Notes under the pieces: generated by a model | Told to the model about the DNA's origin: nothing | The model's input: the letters and a program-made list of their open reading frames with translations, nothing else | The model's database searches: none | Position numbers and translations under genes: made by a program | Assembly (NCBI GenBank): GCA_026770585.1 | Contig: MU646384.1 | Coordinates: 620,623 to 648,967, forward strand | Direction of reading: 5' to 3' | DNA length: 28,345 nucleotides | DNA from: Baffinella frigidus | Taxonomy: Eukaryota; Cryptophyceae; Cryptomonadales; Baffinellaceae | In this document: in pieces, positions 1 to 9,713 of the stretch | Numbering within the stretch: position 1 is the stretch's first letter | Layout of the letters: every line of letters starts with the position of its first letter

Positions 1-402
1 CCCCCCCGGCCCCCCTTCTCGCCTGCCGTCAGATAAATCTCCTCCCGATGATCTCCCGGTTGCTCTTTCTTTTCCTACTCGCGGCGCCTGCCATCGCTCT
101 GCTCCGCGCGCAGGCAGACAGAGAGGCCCCATTCACACGGGAAATAGCTCCTACTATCACAACTTTGCCCACACGAGTGGTGGTTGCTGCGGGTGCTCCG
201 TATTGCCGGCAGTCGACCCCCTCTCTGTTCAACCGTGGTATTCCAGATGGATCAATCGGGACCCCCTCAGGCTTCAGCAACTCAGGCTGGAGTCGCTGGC
301 TGAGTCCGCTTCTCAGATAATTTGGCTACAACAACACCTGTATCTGAAGTGGACCATCGAGGTGGGACCCGTGGGGGGCATGCAGCCGGGTATTCTGCTG
401 AG

Positions 403-474
403 CGCGCGGCGCTGCGCAGCGTGCATGAAAAGGAAGTGCGAAAGTACACCAACTCGCGCCAGAAGGAGTACCTG
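403..474 (+). CDS. candidate internal exon, unrecognised gene
   Basis: This is a 72-base open stretch between an AG and a GT, read in phase 0 as 24 residues (RAALRSVHEKEVRKYTNSRQ and four more). The composition is charged, rich in Glu, Lys and Arg, with strong GC-third codon use like the accepted exons elsewhere in the window. It could be a helical or coiled segment. I do not recognise a family. The surrounding longer reading frames look like random GC-rich sequence. It may belong to the same plus-strand gene as the candidate exons near 1.3 kb and 2.8 kb, but I could not join their phases. Confidence 0.3.
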
Positions 475-1254
475 GTACCATCCCAGACAGCCACCCCTCC
501 TCCCCGATACGGAGCGCTGGGTGCCCCTAGTCGCTCACCAGGCTCAGGCGCCCCATCTCTGGTCTAACGGCAGCCGGGAAACTGCAGGCAGTGTTTTTCC
601 TGGGCGTGAAAGCGCACTGCACACTCCATCATGTGCGAGCGTGCCGTGCCGTGACAGTGACAATCGCAAACCTCCTCGAATCCAGTGATGTGCATGTCAT
701 TGAAAGCGTGCGTTGATGCTATGGTATCGGGGTCCCACCTTCAGTGCGGCGCAAAAGGTTCTTCTCGATGCTCGAGGTTTCCGAATGAGTCGTGGAAGGG
801 TGAAGCGCCTCGTGTGTTTTCAGATGGCGTACGCTTCTGAGGGCTGGAAGAAGCAGGAGCCTTCCTACTCGCCTCTCTTCTCGCCTCTCGGCACTCTGTA
901 ACACCCCACCATCCTCCAAACTATGCGAGAACTCCCTTTCCCCGCGCGGCCTCAATCACGCCTCGCGCTGACCGCGTTTGCACGCTGCGCTGTCCTTGGC
1001 GTTGGGGCGAGAACCTGACAAACGGCTGTGAGACATGCCGGTGTTCTCCCATGGATGGTATGGAGAATGCCGGGGCAAGGTTTGGTTGGAGGGGACGAAG
1101 GAGGAGTGGAGCAGCGCACTTGACGCTCCCGGAGCGCACGCGAGATCTTCTTCTTGTTCGTTGTTACCCTCTTCAAGGGTACTAATACTTTAGAGTCCGT
1201 TATTACCCTCTCCAAGGTCCGGTGCACGGGTTTTAACCGCACGGGTGGTTGCAG

Positions 1255-1331
1255 GGGGGTGATGCTCGGGTACTTCTTCGACTCCTTGGAGCAGATGCAA
1301 CTGCAGTATGACCATGTCCGCGAATGGAGCG
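1255..1331 (+). CDS. candidate internal exon, unrecognised gene
   Basis: After an acceptor-like end (ggttgcag) there are 25 codons reading GVMLGYFFDSLEQMQLQYDH and onward to REWS, then a GT. The segment is amphipathic, with aromatic residues and a Glu/Gln-rich stretch, and looks more protein-like than the antisense frame. The frame needs two bases from a previous exon and leaves one base for the next. No family is recognised. It may be part of the same plus-strand gene as the exon at 2809. Confidence 0.35.
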
Positions 1332-2135
1332 GTCTTGCCCCCCTCCTTGCCCCCCTTCCATACCCTTGAAAGCGGCCATCGCCGAGAGCATCTGCGAGGC
1401 CCGTGTCTCTCTCCGTGGTCAGCAAGTACGGACGAAGAGAGACGCATGCATGCGATGTAAAGCAACTCGCTGGCCGGCGCACGGGACTGATCTGATGGTG
1501 CGAATCGGGCAGGGTTTGGGCACCCAGTGTTGCTCGTGTGCCTCTCGCTCTTCACCGTCCTCCTCGGGTCCATCCCCGCCCCCCGTGTCTTGGCACACGA
1601 CCTCCTTGCGCGGGTGTGTGTGCGAGAAAATTGCGTGTATTACGGATCTCGGAATGCGAGAAAAGTGCGTGTATTACGGATCTCGAAACCAACATGCATG
1701 GTGACCAGGTTGGGTTTGATCTCAGATTTGTCGCGTGTTTCCTATGTTGCCACCGCCCCTCCGAAGCACCGATTTGAACACAGCACGCCTCTATGTTCGC
1801 ACGCGGATTCATTTGGAAACGCCTCGATTAGCGGGAAACGGAGATGCAGAATTGGACTGCGGTGGGCGCTAGGGCTCCTAGGGCCGTGTCGCTTGCAGGA
1901 GCGATGACGGCGGATGCTTGCTTGCACGCGACCCTTGCCCGGGTCCCAGCTCTGTATCAGTCCATTTGGACTCACCAATGGTGTGAGCCCAGGCTCTTTT
2001 CCGCTCCAAAATTGACGAATTTGTACCGCACACCCATACTGTCAACTTGAGAATAGTCGAGGCAGAGCTAGGGAAAGTGCGCGTGCCGGCACGGCGCACA
2101 CCCGCACCGGCCCATCCGGTCCTCTTCGCAGGACC
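1332..2135. other. no gene recognised
   Basis: Several overlapping frames are open here on both strands, but none shows a recognisable domain or convincing splice borders. A 24-base phrase (ttgcgtgtattacggatctc and similar) is repeated at about 1631 and 1664, and a related phrase occurs near 5380 (cgcgtttattacggatcgaa). Confidence 0.4.
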
Positions 2136-2138
2136 GGC

Positions 2139-2732
2139 GCAGGGGTACCTCGCTCATGAGAAACTGCCCCCCCCCTAGGGTCACGGTAGGGCCCTAGACG
2201 TGGGCATACTGTAGGTTCCTAGGGGAGCGAGGTACAGCCCTTACTCGAATATAAGGTCACACCATCTCGAGACAGTCAGTGTGCGGACCTTAAATAATTA
2301 AGGTCCGCAGAAGCAAGTGAGTGCGGACCTGAAATAAATAAGGTCCACAGAAAACGAGTGTGTGGACCTCGAATGCGGACCTTAAAATTCGGGTCGAAAA
2401 AAGTGTCTTTTGGGGGGGAAATGACGAAAAGGTGCCCTTTTCGGCACCTTTTCGACCTTTTTCGACCCGAAAATTGGGAAATGTTGGCACTGTTTGGACC
2501 CGAAAACTCGCCAGCTCAATTCTCCGGGGGGGTAAGCGATGTCGGGCCAATTTTTTTTTTTGCTGTATTAATGTCCACACAACAAGTGTGCGCGGACCTT
2601 AAATAATTAAGGTCCACAGAAAACAAGTCAGTGTGCGGACCTTAAATATGTAAGGTCCACATCGGAGTAACCAGTGTGTGACCTTGTATTGTGTGACCTT
2701 CTGTTCGAGTAAGGGCTGTACCCCTTTAGACC
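2139..2732. mobile_element. family A palindromic element split by element E
   Basis: The left part (2139-2235) begins aggggtacctcgctcatgag, the terminal inverted repeat of a small non-coding palindromic family also found at 3070, 3703 and 7125. Its right end, gaggtacccct, is interrupted after gaggtac by about 480 bases and resumes at 2718 as gtacccct. The element has no coding capacity and resembles a MITE. Confidence 0.7.
2236..2717. mobile_element. element E, nested TIR element with hairpin units
   Basis: The ends are inverted: agcccttactcgaatataag at the left matches the complement of cttctgttcgagtaagggct at the right, and gtac is present on both sides (2232-2235 and 2718-2721), consistent with a 4-base target duplication inside family A. 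Inside are at least three short palindromes of the type gcggaccttaa/ttaaggtccgc (around 2283, 2595 and 2634) and a larger hairpin (2392-2478) with arms ttcgggtcgaaaaa/tttttcgacccgaa and an inner stem gaaaaggtgcc/ggcaccttttc. No coding frame is convincing, so this is a non-autonomous element. Confidence 0.7.
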
Positions 2733-2808
2733 CCTCTCAGGACACGGGGAGAGAGAGACGTGCCTCGCGGGTGCTCGCAACCTGCTCAACATGCCCCCCT
2801 CGATGCAG

Positions 2809-2887
2809 GTCGGTGTTTGGGGTGGTGCTGTCCACGATGACCAGCCTCATCTTCAGCGGGAAAGCAAAAACCACCAAGAAGGACTAG
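2809..2887 (+). CDS. candidate terminal exon, hydrophobic helix with basic tail
   Basis: After an acceptor-like ctcgatgcag the frame reads SVFGVVLSTMTSLIFSGKAK, then TTKKD and a TAG stop. This looks like the end of a small membrane protein: one hydrophobic segment followed by a lysine-rich tail. The tail resembles a dilysine retrieval signal only loosely. Upstream exons could not be joined with certainty; the exon at 1255 is a candidate but its phase does not fit directly. No family is recognised. Confidence 0.4.
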
Positions 2888-3069
2888 TCGCGTGAAACCA
2901 GGCCCCCGTGGGTGGAAATAGATTGTGGTCATATTGGCTGTTGTCCGATTAAACGCGTGTTTAATCTGCACGCGCTCGTGAGAGTGAGAGGGCATGTTTC
3001 CTGTTTCGCATGGCACCTGTGATCGGCTGGCATGCGACGACTGAGCGGGAAGGCGTTCACCGGAAGGCC

Positions 3070-3291
3070 TACAGGGGTACCTCTCTCGTAAGAAACTGCG
3101 CCCCGCTAGGACCATACAGTAGGACTGTGTCTAGGGGCCCTATGGTGGTCCTATCCATTAAGTGACCATGGGGTGAATGTTCACCCTAACTCGCCCTAGG
3201 CAGATCCTAGGGCCCTACCGTAGGTCGTACGAGCCTACTGGTCACTTAAGGGATAAGGGGGGCAGTTTGTTATGAGCGAGGTGGCACTGTA
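3070..3291. mobile_element. family A palindromic element carrying a nested family B element
   Basis: The ends read tacaggggtacctctctcgt at the left and, inverted, ttatgagcgaggtggcactg at the right, both diverged copies of the family A terminal repeat. The centre is occupied by the separate family B element. Confidence 0.75.
3152..3255. mobile_element. family B element, nested, TA target
   Basis: It begins tatccattaagtgacc and ends ggtcacttaagggata, an imperfect terminal inverted repeat. The dinucleotide TA is present at both ends, consistent with a TA target duplication within family A. Inner sequence (ccctaccgtagg) matches the copies at 4121 and 21031, here in the opposite orientation. Confidence 0.75.
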
Positions 3292-3605
3292 ATTCCCGTA
3301 GTCCGTGCTGGGCGCATGCATCTTCCGGCGTGCTAGGACACGTTCTGTACACGAATGCCACAAGTTGTATTGATGAAGCATCCGCACCGGACACACACAG
3401 ACATTCACGCAAGTCGCGGCGTGGGCGCCCACGCCCCTCCGTCCCATGCGAACCGCAGAGCCTTCCCGCCTGCACATCTCGCACGTGACATGACACCCGT
3501 CAACGGGAAACAACTTCGACGTTGTCAACTTGGTGGTCAAGAATGTGAACGCTACACAACTCTCTCTACTTAGGAGGCCTAAGTGAATCTACTTCGAAGG
3601 CCTAA

Positions 3606-3662
3606 GTGGCGTCCTCATAACCTTGCGTCCTTACATGCCCTTAGAGCCTAGATACCCACAAA
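3606..3662. repeat. dispersed repeat shared with 7480-7535
   Basis: The sequence gtcctcataaccttgcgtcc and the following agcctagatacccaca recur with few changes at 7482-7533. It is preceded by short palindromic phrases (ggaggcctaagtg, gaaggcctaagtg). It is non-coding and may be a fragment of another small element. Confidence 0.6.
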
Positions 3663-3702
3663 GAAGATGACACGAGACTATGGAATTATCACGTCGGGGT
3701 AG

Positions 3703-3823
3703 TACAGGGGTACCTCGCTCATAAGAAAGCGCCTCCTCCTAGGACCCTACAGTAGGCCCATGTCTAGGGCCCTATGGTTGTCCTAGGGGGTGGGCAGTTT
3801 CTTTTGAGCGAGGTACCCCTGTA
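3703..3823. mobile_element. family A palindromic element (MITE-like), complete
   Basis: This is the clearest complete copy: tacaggggtacctcgctcat at the left matches the complement of the right end atgagcgaggtacccctgta type sequence (ttttgagcgaggtacccctg). It is about 120 bases long and almost wholly palindromic, with inner cctaggaccctacagtagg. It ends in TA on both sides and carries no coding sequence. Confidence 0.8.
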
Positions 3824-3987
3824 CTCTGTGCGGCATCTGTAAAGAAGGAAATGGTGTGTCTCTGCCTGTCGCGAGTGTGGCAGTGACGCGCTAGCGGCAT
3901 CGGACCTTCGATTGAGTGAAGGCTCGCTCGTGTAGATTGACCAACATAGTTTTACGCGTGCATACTACACAAAAGCATTGGCATGGG

Positions 3988-4051
3988 CAGAGACGGGGTT
4001 TGCCTGCGGACGGGAACAGTGCATCTGTCTCGGGCTTCTCAGAGAGGAGGC
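3988..4051 (+). CDS. weak candidate exon
   Basis: A short open stretch between ggcatgggcag and a textbook-like donor gtaagt at about 4051. One frame reads ETGFACGREQCICLGLLREE. Nothing around it supports a gene model and the region is full of small elements, so this may be chance. Confidence 0.15.
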
Positions 4052-4120
4052 GCAGCGTAAGTCGCATCTCTTCCGGGAAGTCCGGCCCCTCCGCCTGCCA
4101 ACGTCGTTTGGGGGTCAGGT

Positions 4121-4225
4121 TATCCCTTCAGTGGCGAGTAGGCTCATACGCCCTACCGTAGGGCCCGAGGACCTGCCTAGGACCTCCTGGGGGTCAATTT
4201 TGACCCCTTCGCCACGTAAGGGATA
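4121..4225. mobile_element. family B element, complete
   Basis: It begins tatcccttcagtggcgagta and ends ttcgccacgtaagggata, an imperfect terminal inverted repeat bounded by TA on each side. The inner sequence gctcatacgccctaccgtag is shared with the copy at 21031. It is non-coding. Confidence 0.75.
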
Positions 4226-4513
4226 GGGTCCGGGATGTGCCCCCAGAAAACGGCGGGGTGGTGTCCGAGCGCGTGCGGGGGTAATCCAGGACTTGACAAC
4301 GCTGTCGCAGCAACACTCCAAATTCTTCCCGGGAGAAAACACGCGTGTGTCGCCTATTTACCTCTGGCGACACAAGACGGTGGGTGGATTGAGGGTCTGA
4401 GAGGGGGCGCGGGGAGGTACATCTGGGGACGTGGACGCCTGCGCGAGCAACGCCGCGTCCCCCAGACAGCTGCCAGCCACAGGGACACGCGCCGCGTCAG
4501 GCGTTTCGAGTTT

Positions 4514-4880
4514 GATGTTGGGGGGTTGGGGGTTTGGGGTTTGGGGTTCGGGGTTTAGGGTGTAGGGTTTGGGGGTTCGGGGTGAGGGTGTTTAGGGTTT
4601 AGGGTTTAGATTTGAGGGTTTAGGGGTAAGGGTTTGGGATTTAGGGTTTAGGGTTTGGGGTGTAGGGTGAAGGGTGTAGGGTGTAGGGTCTAGGGTTTGG
4701 TGTTGAGGGTCTAGGGTTCAGGGTTTAGGGTTCAGGGTTCAGGGCTTAGGGTTCAGGGTTAAGGGTTTGGGATTTAGGGTTTGGGGTTTGGGGTTTAGGG
4801 TTTAGGGTGTGGGGTTGGTGTGGTGGGGTTTAAGATTGATGGTTCGAGGCTTCTCAGGGTTTAGGGTTCAGGGTTAAGTG
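4514..4880 (+). repeat. degenerate telomere-like array (G strand on +)
   Basis: About 370 bases of TTTAGGG-type units mixed with TTCAGGG, TGTAGGG, TTTGGGG and others. It lies just downstream of the recognisable part of the minus-strand NTAN1 gene. The mixture of variants and the flanking unique DNA show that it is an interstitial array, not a chromosome end. Confidence 0.85.
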
Positions 4881-5300
4881 TTGACTATGCCCTTACTAAT
4901 TTCTCCAATTTTTGGATGGGTTCTTGGAGCATGCGTGAGGCATGACGAGGTGGTGCGGTCGCTCTGTTGGATGCATGGGGCACGGTGTTGCCAGCGGCGC
5001 ACGCTTCTCACACAGCGCCTGTGGCATACCTCTTTGTTTCAACTTTGATGAATCGATGAATGTGTTGGTTGTGGGAAGGCATGCTGACACTCCCGCGTGG
5101 CAACCGCCAGGCAGGGTTGGGCGGCACTGAGTCAGCGCCGGGAGGGTTGGCTGCACGAACGGGGTGATGGCACTGAGGAGGGTCACGAGAGAGATTGATG
5201 AAGGTGAAGGCACTCCGGAGGCATCATCAGTGCAATCGCGAGGCTCGATGGTGACAAGAATAGATGGGTTGGGTGAAGGCACAGAGGCGGGTGTTGAGAC

Positions 5301-6572
5301 CTCATGGAGAAGAAGACCTTCCGCATGCGCGCCTCCAGCGAAAACACCCACGGCTCCACCTGCACCCCCACGAGAGAAAAACGCGTTTATTACGGATCGA
5401 AACCACCACGCCTCTAAAAGGTGAGTATCAGTACGCATGCGCGTCCCCAACCCCGACTGAATATTTCGTGTGACCGGTCTACGAAAAATAGCAGCGCACG
5501 AAAGAGAGGGGGGCGATACCGTGAACTCGCACGCAGCCGCGTCGAAGAGGTCTGCGGTGGTCCCCCCGCTCGCCATGCATCGGCACGAGCGCTCGCGGAT
5601 CATCGGCCCGCGGTCCTCGAACCGCGCGGGGCGCACGGCGCGCTCCCCGGCGGTGATGCACACGCCGCTGACGACCGGGAGGGGCACCTGGCGCCCGCTG
5701 ATATCCGTGATGCGCGTGTTGTGGCTGAGGAGGCACGCGAGCGAGAGCGTGAAGCGCTGCTTTTGTTCGTGGAACCAGGACAGCAGCGACTGCACGATTT
5801 CTGCTGACGTGCCCCTCTCGTCGTTATACCCGCCAACCTGTGGGGCACGGGCGTCAAGGTGCGCATGGAGGAGCGGGTTCAAAGTCTTGGAGCTTGAGGT
5901 CAAAGTCTTGAAAGGTTGAGGTGGGGGTTCCAGCAGGAGTGGGGCACGGGCGGCAAGGATGCGCTCGGAGGAGCTGGTGCAAAGTCTTGGAGCTTGAGGC
6001 TTGATAAGTGCGGGTTCTACCAGGAGTGGGGCACGGGCGTCAAGAATGCGCTTGGGGGGCCTGGTTCAATGTCTTGGGAGCTTGGTTCGCGGAATCTACC
6101 AGGAAGAGGTCTGCTCCTCCGTCCGCCATCCGCAAGGCGCGCTCCAGGTAGTCCGTCTCCTCCATGGTTCCCTGCCGCGGGCCACACGACCGCTCGCACG
6201 TCAACACCAGGCCAGTGTTCGACCTAGCACAAGCCTCCCACCTGAAGCGAACGCTGACAGGTCGTGCGGATGGGACAGGTCGTGCGGAGTGGGGCGGACC
6301 TCATCGAAATGCAGAACGGTGCAGCCCAGCTGGCACACGATGATCGCGATGACGCATGTGGTCGCGTCCTGGGACCCCAGGCACACCTCGGCGGTCCAGG
6401 GAACGGTTGCGGCCTCGGATTGCAAAACGCAGATTGATTTCTGTTCCCGCGGCACGACGTGTAGGGGCGCCTTGGCAAACGCCAGAGCGGAACTCTCGAC
6501 GTGCGGGTTGCGAAGGACAGCGTCCACGTCCACCTCCCCTGGCACCAGCGCGTTTGCTCCGATGAACAGCAT
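5301..6572 (-). CDS. NTAN1: protein N-terminal asparagine amidohydrolase, four exons, 3' end unresolved
   Basis: The enzyme deamidates N-terminal Asn to Asp in the Arg/N-degron pathway of cytosol and nucleus. Four exons join in phase: 6300-6572, 6100-6171, 5520-5837 and 5301-5359. Exon 1 starts with Met at 6572 and contains LGSQDATTC (Cys73), matching the catalytic-cysteine motif GSDDATTC of animal NTAN1. The exon 2/3 join gives DLFLVGGYNDERG, equivalent to VHLVGGFSDDR in the animal enzyme. Exon 3 continues with ARFEDRGPMIRE, equivalent to the family's FQDRGPEEQ segment. About 240 residues are covered against roughly 310 in animals. I could not identify the last exon or stop: the sequence below 5301 stays open for a long way but is Ser/Pro-rich and lacks family features. 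Donors are GTCCGC, GTAGAT, GTATCG and GTCTCA. The identification is strong; completeness is uncertain. Confidence 0.85.
5844..6092. repeat. intron minisatellite, about 85-base unit, three copies
   Basis: Within NTAN1 intron 2 the phrase ggagtggggcacgggcgtca, followed by a gcgc...ggag block and tggttcaaagtcttggagct, recurs about three times (near 5844, 5938 and 6022). The copy nearest exon 3 supplies the acceptor region ccccacag. This is an intronic tandem repeat, not coding. Confidence 0.7.
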
Positions 6573-7124
6573 GCTTGCAACCTCTCTTCCCCCTCTCCAA
6601 TCCTCAGAAGTCTTTCGGTGGGATTTTTTGCTTTACATCTCGCTGCGAACCAAAAAAGTTGACTAATTATTGGAACACAGAAAGTGGGTCCTACCACCCC
6701 CTCGCCTACCTTGGAGGGGTGAATCACTGGCGGGTCCTCCTACCTCTCGCCTGCCGGGAGGGGTGAACTAGGGGGCGGGGAAGCCTGGGATGAACACGAT
6801 CCCCTCGGCGTAACCTAATTCTCCCCTCCCGAGCGCGCTCGGGAGGGTTGAAGTTGACGAATTAGGCCAGCGAAGGGATCGTGTGCAACCGTTGCTGAAC
6901 AGAGTTTTCTTCGCGATATTTTATGATACACATGCTTCCCCCCACATCTCCACGAGCGCCCCCCCCCGCCCCCCCCCTCCGCCCGCCCGTCATTCTACAT
7001 CTGATACGAACCCTCCCTCCCCCGGACCACACTCGAGCCAGGGCGCGGATCCACCAGCTCGCCACCCAAGCTCCCGCTGACAGGGCCTCCACTGACACCA
7101 TGTCTGCTCTCAACCATGACGCCA
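6573..7124. other. intergenic region between NTAN1 and the RAP gene
   Basis: This is the upstream region of the minus-strand NTAN1 start. It holds a perfect palindrome (6824-6847) within a larger inverted repeat (6795-6884) and a pyrimidine-rich stretch near 6960-7020. Short repeats of the type cctcgcctaccttggagggg (6702) and cctctcgcctgccgggaggg (6742) are present. I see no convincing gene. Confidence 0.5.
6795..6884. repeat. nested inverted repeat with perfect 24-base palindrome
   Basis: The outer arms acacgatccc (6795-6804) and gggatcgtgt (6875-6884) are exact complements, and ctaattc/gaattag lies inside them. The centre, 6824-6847, is a perfect 24-base palindrome (ccctcccgagcg and its complement). 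It may be another small TIR element or a regulatory hairpin upstream of NTAN1. Confidence 0.7.
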
Positions 7125-7243
7125 TACAGGGGCACCTCGCTCATAAGAAACTGCCCCCCCCCTAAGACCACTGCAGGGTCCTAGATAGGCCTACTGTAGG
7201 GTCCTTGGGTTGGGCAGTTTCTTATGAGCGAGGTACCCCTATA
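7125..7243. mobile_element. family A palindromic element, complete
   Basis: It begins tacaggggcacctcgctcat and ends atgagcgaggtacccctata, with cagtttcttatgagcgaggt as the right arm and aagaaactgcccc in the left arm. About 119 bases, bounded by TA, non-coding. It lies between the end of the RAP gene and the start of NTAN1. Confidence 0.8.
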
Positions 7244-7324
7244 GTCTACGCCGAGCCTGCCTCATCTAGGACGAGCCCGCCTCGATCCGTTCGATCGACT
7301 GGGTCCGCACACCCGCGTGCTAGC

Positions 7325-7438
7325 TCACAAGACGGTGGGCTGCAGAGGCGAGGTACTCTCGTCGAGCTCCATGCGCGCCATGTCCCACCCGATCTCCGTG
7401 AGGCGGTGCTCGACGTACGCGCGCCGCACCGCCTCGCT
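7325..7438 (-). CDS. RAP gene terminal exon
   Basis: Reads SEAVRRAYVEHRLTEIGWDM then ARMELDESTSPLQPTVL and TGA, after ctcttggcag, phase 0. A final helix after the RAP domain (W...+..YL...L) is usual in the family. Confidence 0.85.
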   Translation of the reverse strand, partial: SEAVRRAYVEHRLTEIGWDMARMELDESTSPLQPTVL

Positions 7439-9667
7439 CTGCCAAGAGCCCCGACTCCCAACGTTACAAGGAATCTACTGTGGAGTCCTCATAACCGTGC
7501 ATCCGTAGGTGCCCTTACAGCCGAGATACCCACACCAACCAGTCAGCAGATCGCGATTACGGCAGGGCACACGCGTGGTCAGTGACCCCAACCAGCCAGC
7601 CAGTCAGTGTGCCAGCCAGCCAGTGAGAGAGTGGTTGCGGCAGGGGGTACGCATGGTCAGCAACCCTGCCCCCGCCAGCCAGGCAACACGCGTGTGTGTG
7701 AGGGGACACGCGTGGTCAGCAACACTCCAGATCAGTTCTTAAGTTCGCGGTGTGCACGCTGCATCCCCCTCCGTAAACCGTTTCACCCTCCATAAAAGGC
7801 GCCCCCCTTCCCCCCAATAAACAGCGCCCCCCCCCTGCATAGACAAAGGTCCCACCCCGGTGGTGGGGCCCCCAGTGGTCCTAAACCGCAAAGTGATCTG
7901 GGGTGTTGCTGACCACGCGTGTCCCCTCAAGAAATCGGGGCACGGGAACCTGGAGGGTCCTCCAGTCGAAGAAGGGCACTGAGATCACGCGGTACCCCTC
8001 GCGGCGGAGCAGCCACCTTGGGGTTTGGGGTATAGGGTTTAAGGTTTGGGTTTAGGGTTTGGGGTTTGGGGTTCAAGGTTTAGGATTTAGGGTTGAGGGT
8101 TTAGGGTTTGGGGTTGAGGGTTTAGGGTTTAGGGTTTAGGGTTTAGGGTGTAGGGTTCAGGGTTTAGGGTTTAGTGTTTAGGGTTTAGGGTTTAGGGTGT
8201 AGGGTGTGGGGTTTAGGGTGTAGAGTTTAGGGTTTAGGGTTCGGGGTTCAGGGTTCAGGGTTTGGGGTTGAGGGTTTAGAGTTTACCGCTTGAGCGCCGT
8301 GTGCGGGTTCGGCTCCTCCGACCCTGCGCAGAAGTGTGTCGGCCCGTCCACCTGGAATGTGGGTGGGGGGGTGAGGGGTTGGGGGTTGGGGGTTGGGGGT
8401 AAGAGGTTATGATGAGGGGCTAGCGGTAAGAGGTTAGGGTTAGGGGTTAGGGGTTAGGTGTTAGGGGTTAGGAGTTAGGGGTTAGGAGTTAGGGGTTAGG
8501 GATTGGGGTTGGGGGTTAGGTGTTAGGGGTCAGGGGTTAGGGGCTCGGGGTTAGAGGTTAGAGGATGGATGTTAGCGTGAGGTCGATGACCTCCTGTCTC
8601 CCACCTTGAGGAAGTGCTGTCCACCAGCACCTCACCCGCCCACCCGTCTGTCAAAGGCAAGTGCTTCGACCGTCTTAAGAAAGAAAAATCAACTTATACG
8701 TGACAGGCTTATACGTTCTTAACAAATACATCATATGGTGGGTCCGGCGGATTTGTACCAAGGGAGCACTTTCGATTTACGGAATCGAAAGGGGGCGAGG
8801 CGGCAGGGGCGGTGGCAGGTCCGACGCTGCCAAGCCATCTTGCCACCTGATGGCTGCAGGCCGCAGCAAGCAACGCACTCATGTGGCTTCGCGCTGTTGC
8901 TTCCTCGTATCACTGCAGAAAGCGATGGCTCGGCGTCAGGGCGGGGGGCAGGGACCTCGATGGCGATGTGGCCTTTGGGGTCGGTAGGCGTGCCCTTGCC
9001 GACGACGACGTCGATGTGGTACACACCCTCGAAGACCTTGACCTCGTTGTGGTGCGGCACGCCCAGCGCCCGCAGCACTGACGATACCTGCTCGGAAGTC
9101 GCAGGTGGGCAGGCCGTCATCATCCGGACCCCAAACTCTAAACCCTCAACCCTCAACCCTGAACCCTAAACTCTCGCAGGGGCTCTGGCCGTCGCCAACC
9201 GCGCACCGCCCCTAGGGTGACCATAGGACGACCCTAGGGTGACCTAGTTTAGGAGCCAAGTGTGCGCCACGGGGGGGCACGCCATCACCCTCCGCCAGTA
9301 AGCCCAACTCCAAATCCCGAAACCTAAGTGCGTAAACACTACGCCCTACACCCTAAATCCTAAACCCTAAACCCTCAACCCTGAACCCAACACCCTCAAC
9401 TCAAAACCTGAAACCCCAAACCCTTAAACTCCTCCCGGGTAACAAGCGCGAGCAGAAACATGGGGCAGCCCTCTTCGCAGCTGACTCACGGGAGCGTCTG
9501 CCGACCCCCCCCCCCCGGAAGGCCACGCCACGATGCAAACAACAGGTCCCGAGGCGGACCCATAAGCGTTGAGGGTTCAGGGTTCAGGGTTCAGGATTCA
9601 GGGTTGAGGGTTGAGGGTTCAGGGTTCAGGGTTGAGGGTTGAGGGTTGAGGGTTGAGGGTTTGGGGT

Positions 9668-9713
<46 letters not shown>

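Noticed and set aside
3235-3573. Overlapping open frames on both strands with Cys/His-rich translations
   Set aside because: No family features or splice borders; the region consists of element ends and unique DNA, and the frames begin inside family A and B sequence.
4896-5500. Downstream continuation of the open frame of NTAN1 exon 3
   Set aside because: Family similarity stops at a GT donor near 5519, and the next recognised exon (5301-5359) is in a different frame. The rest of the long frame is low-similarity sequence, although a true last exon could be hidden in it.
7560-7735. CRISPR-like array (repeats of ccagccagccagt and cgcgtggtcag)
   Set aside because: Irregular spacing, overlapping short repeats and a eukaryotic intron context; it is a minisatellite.
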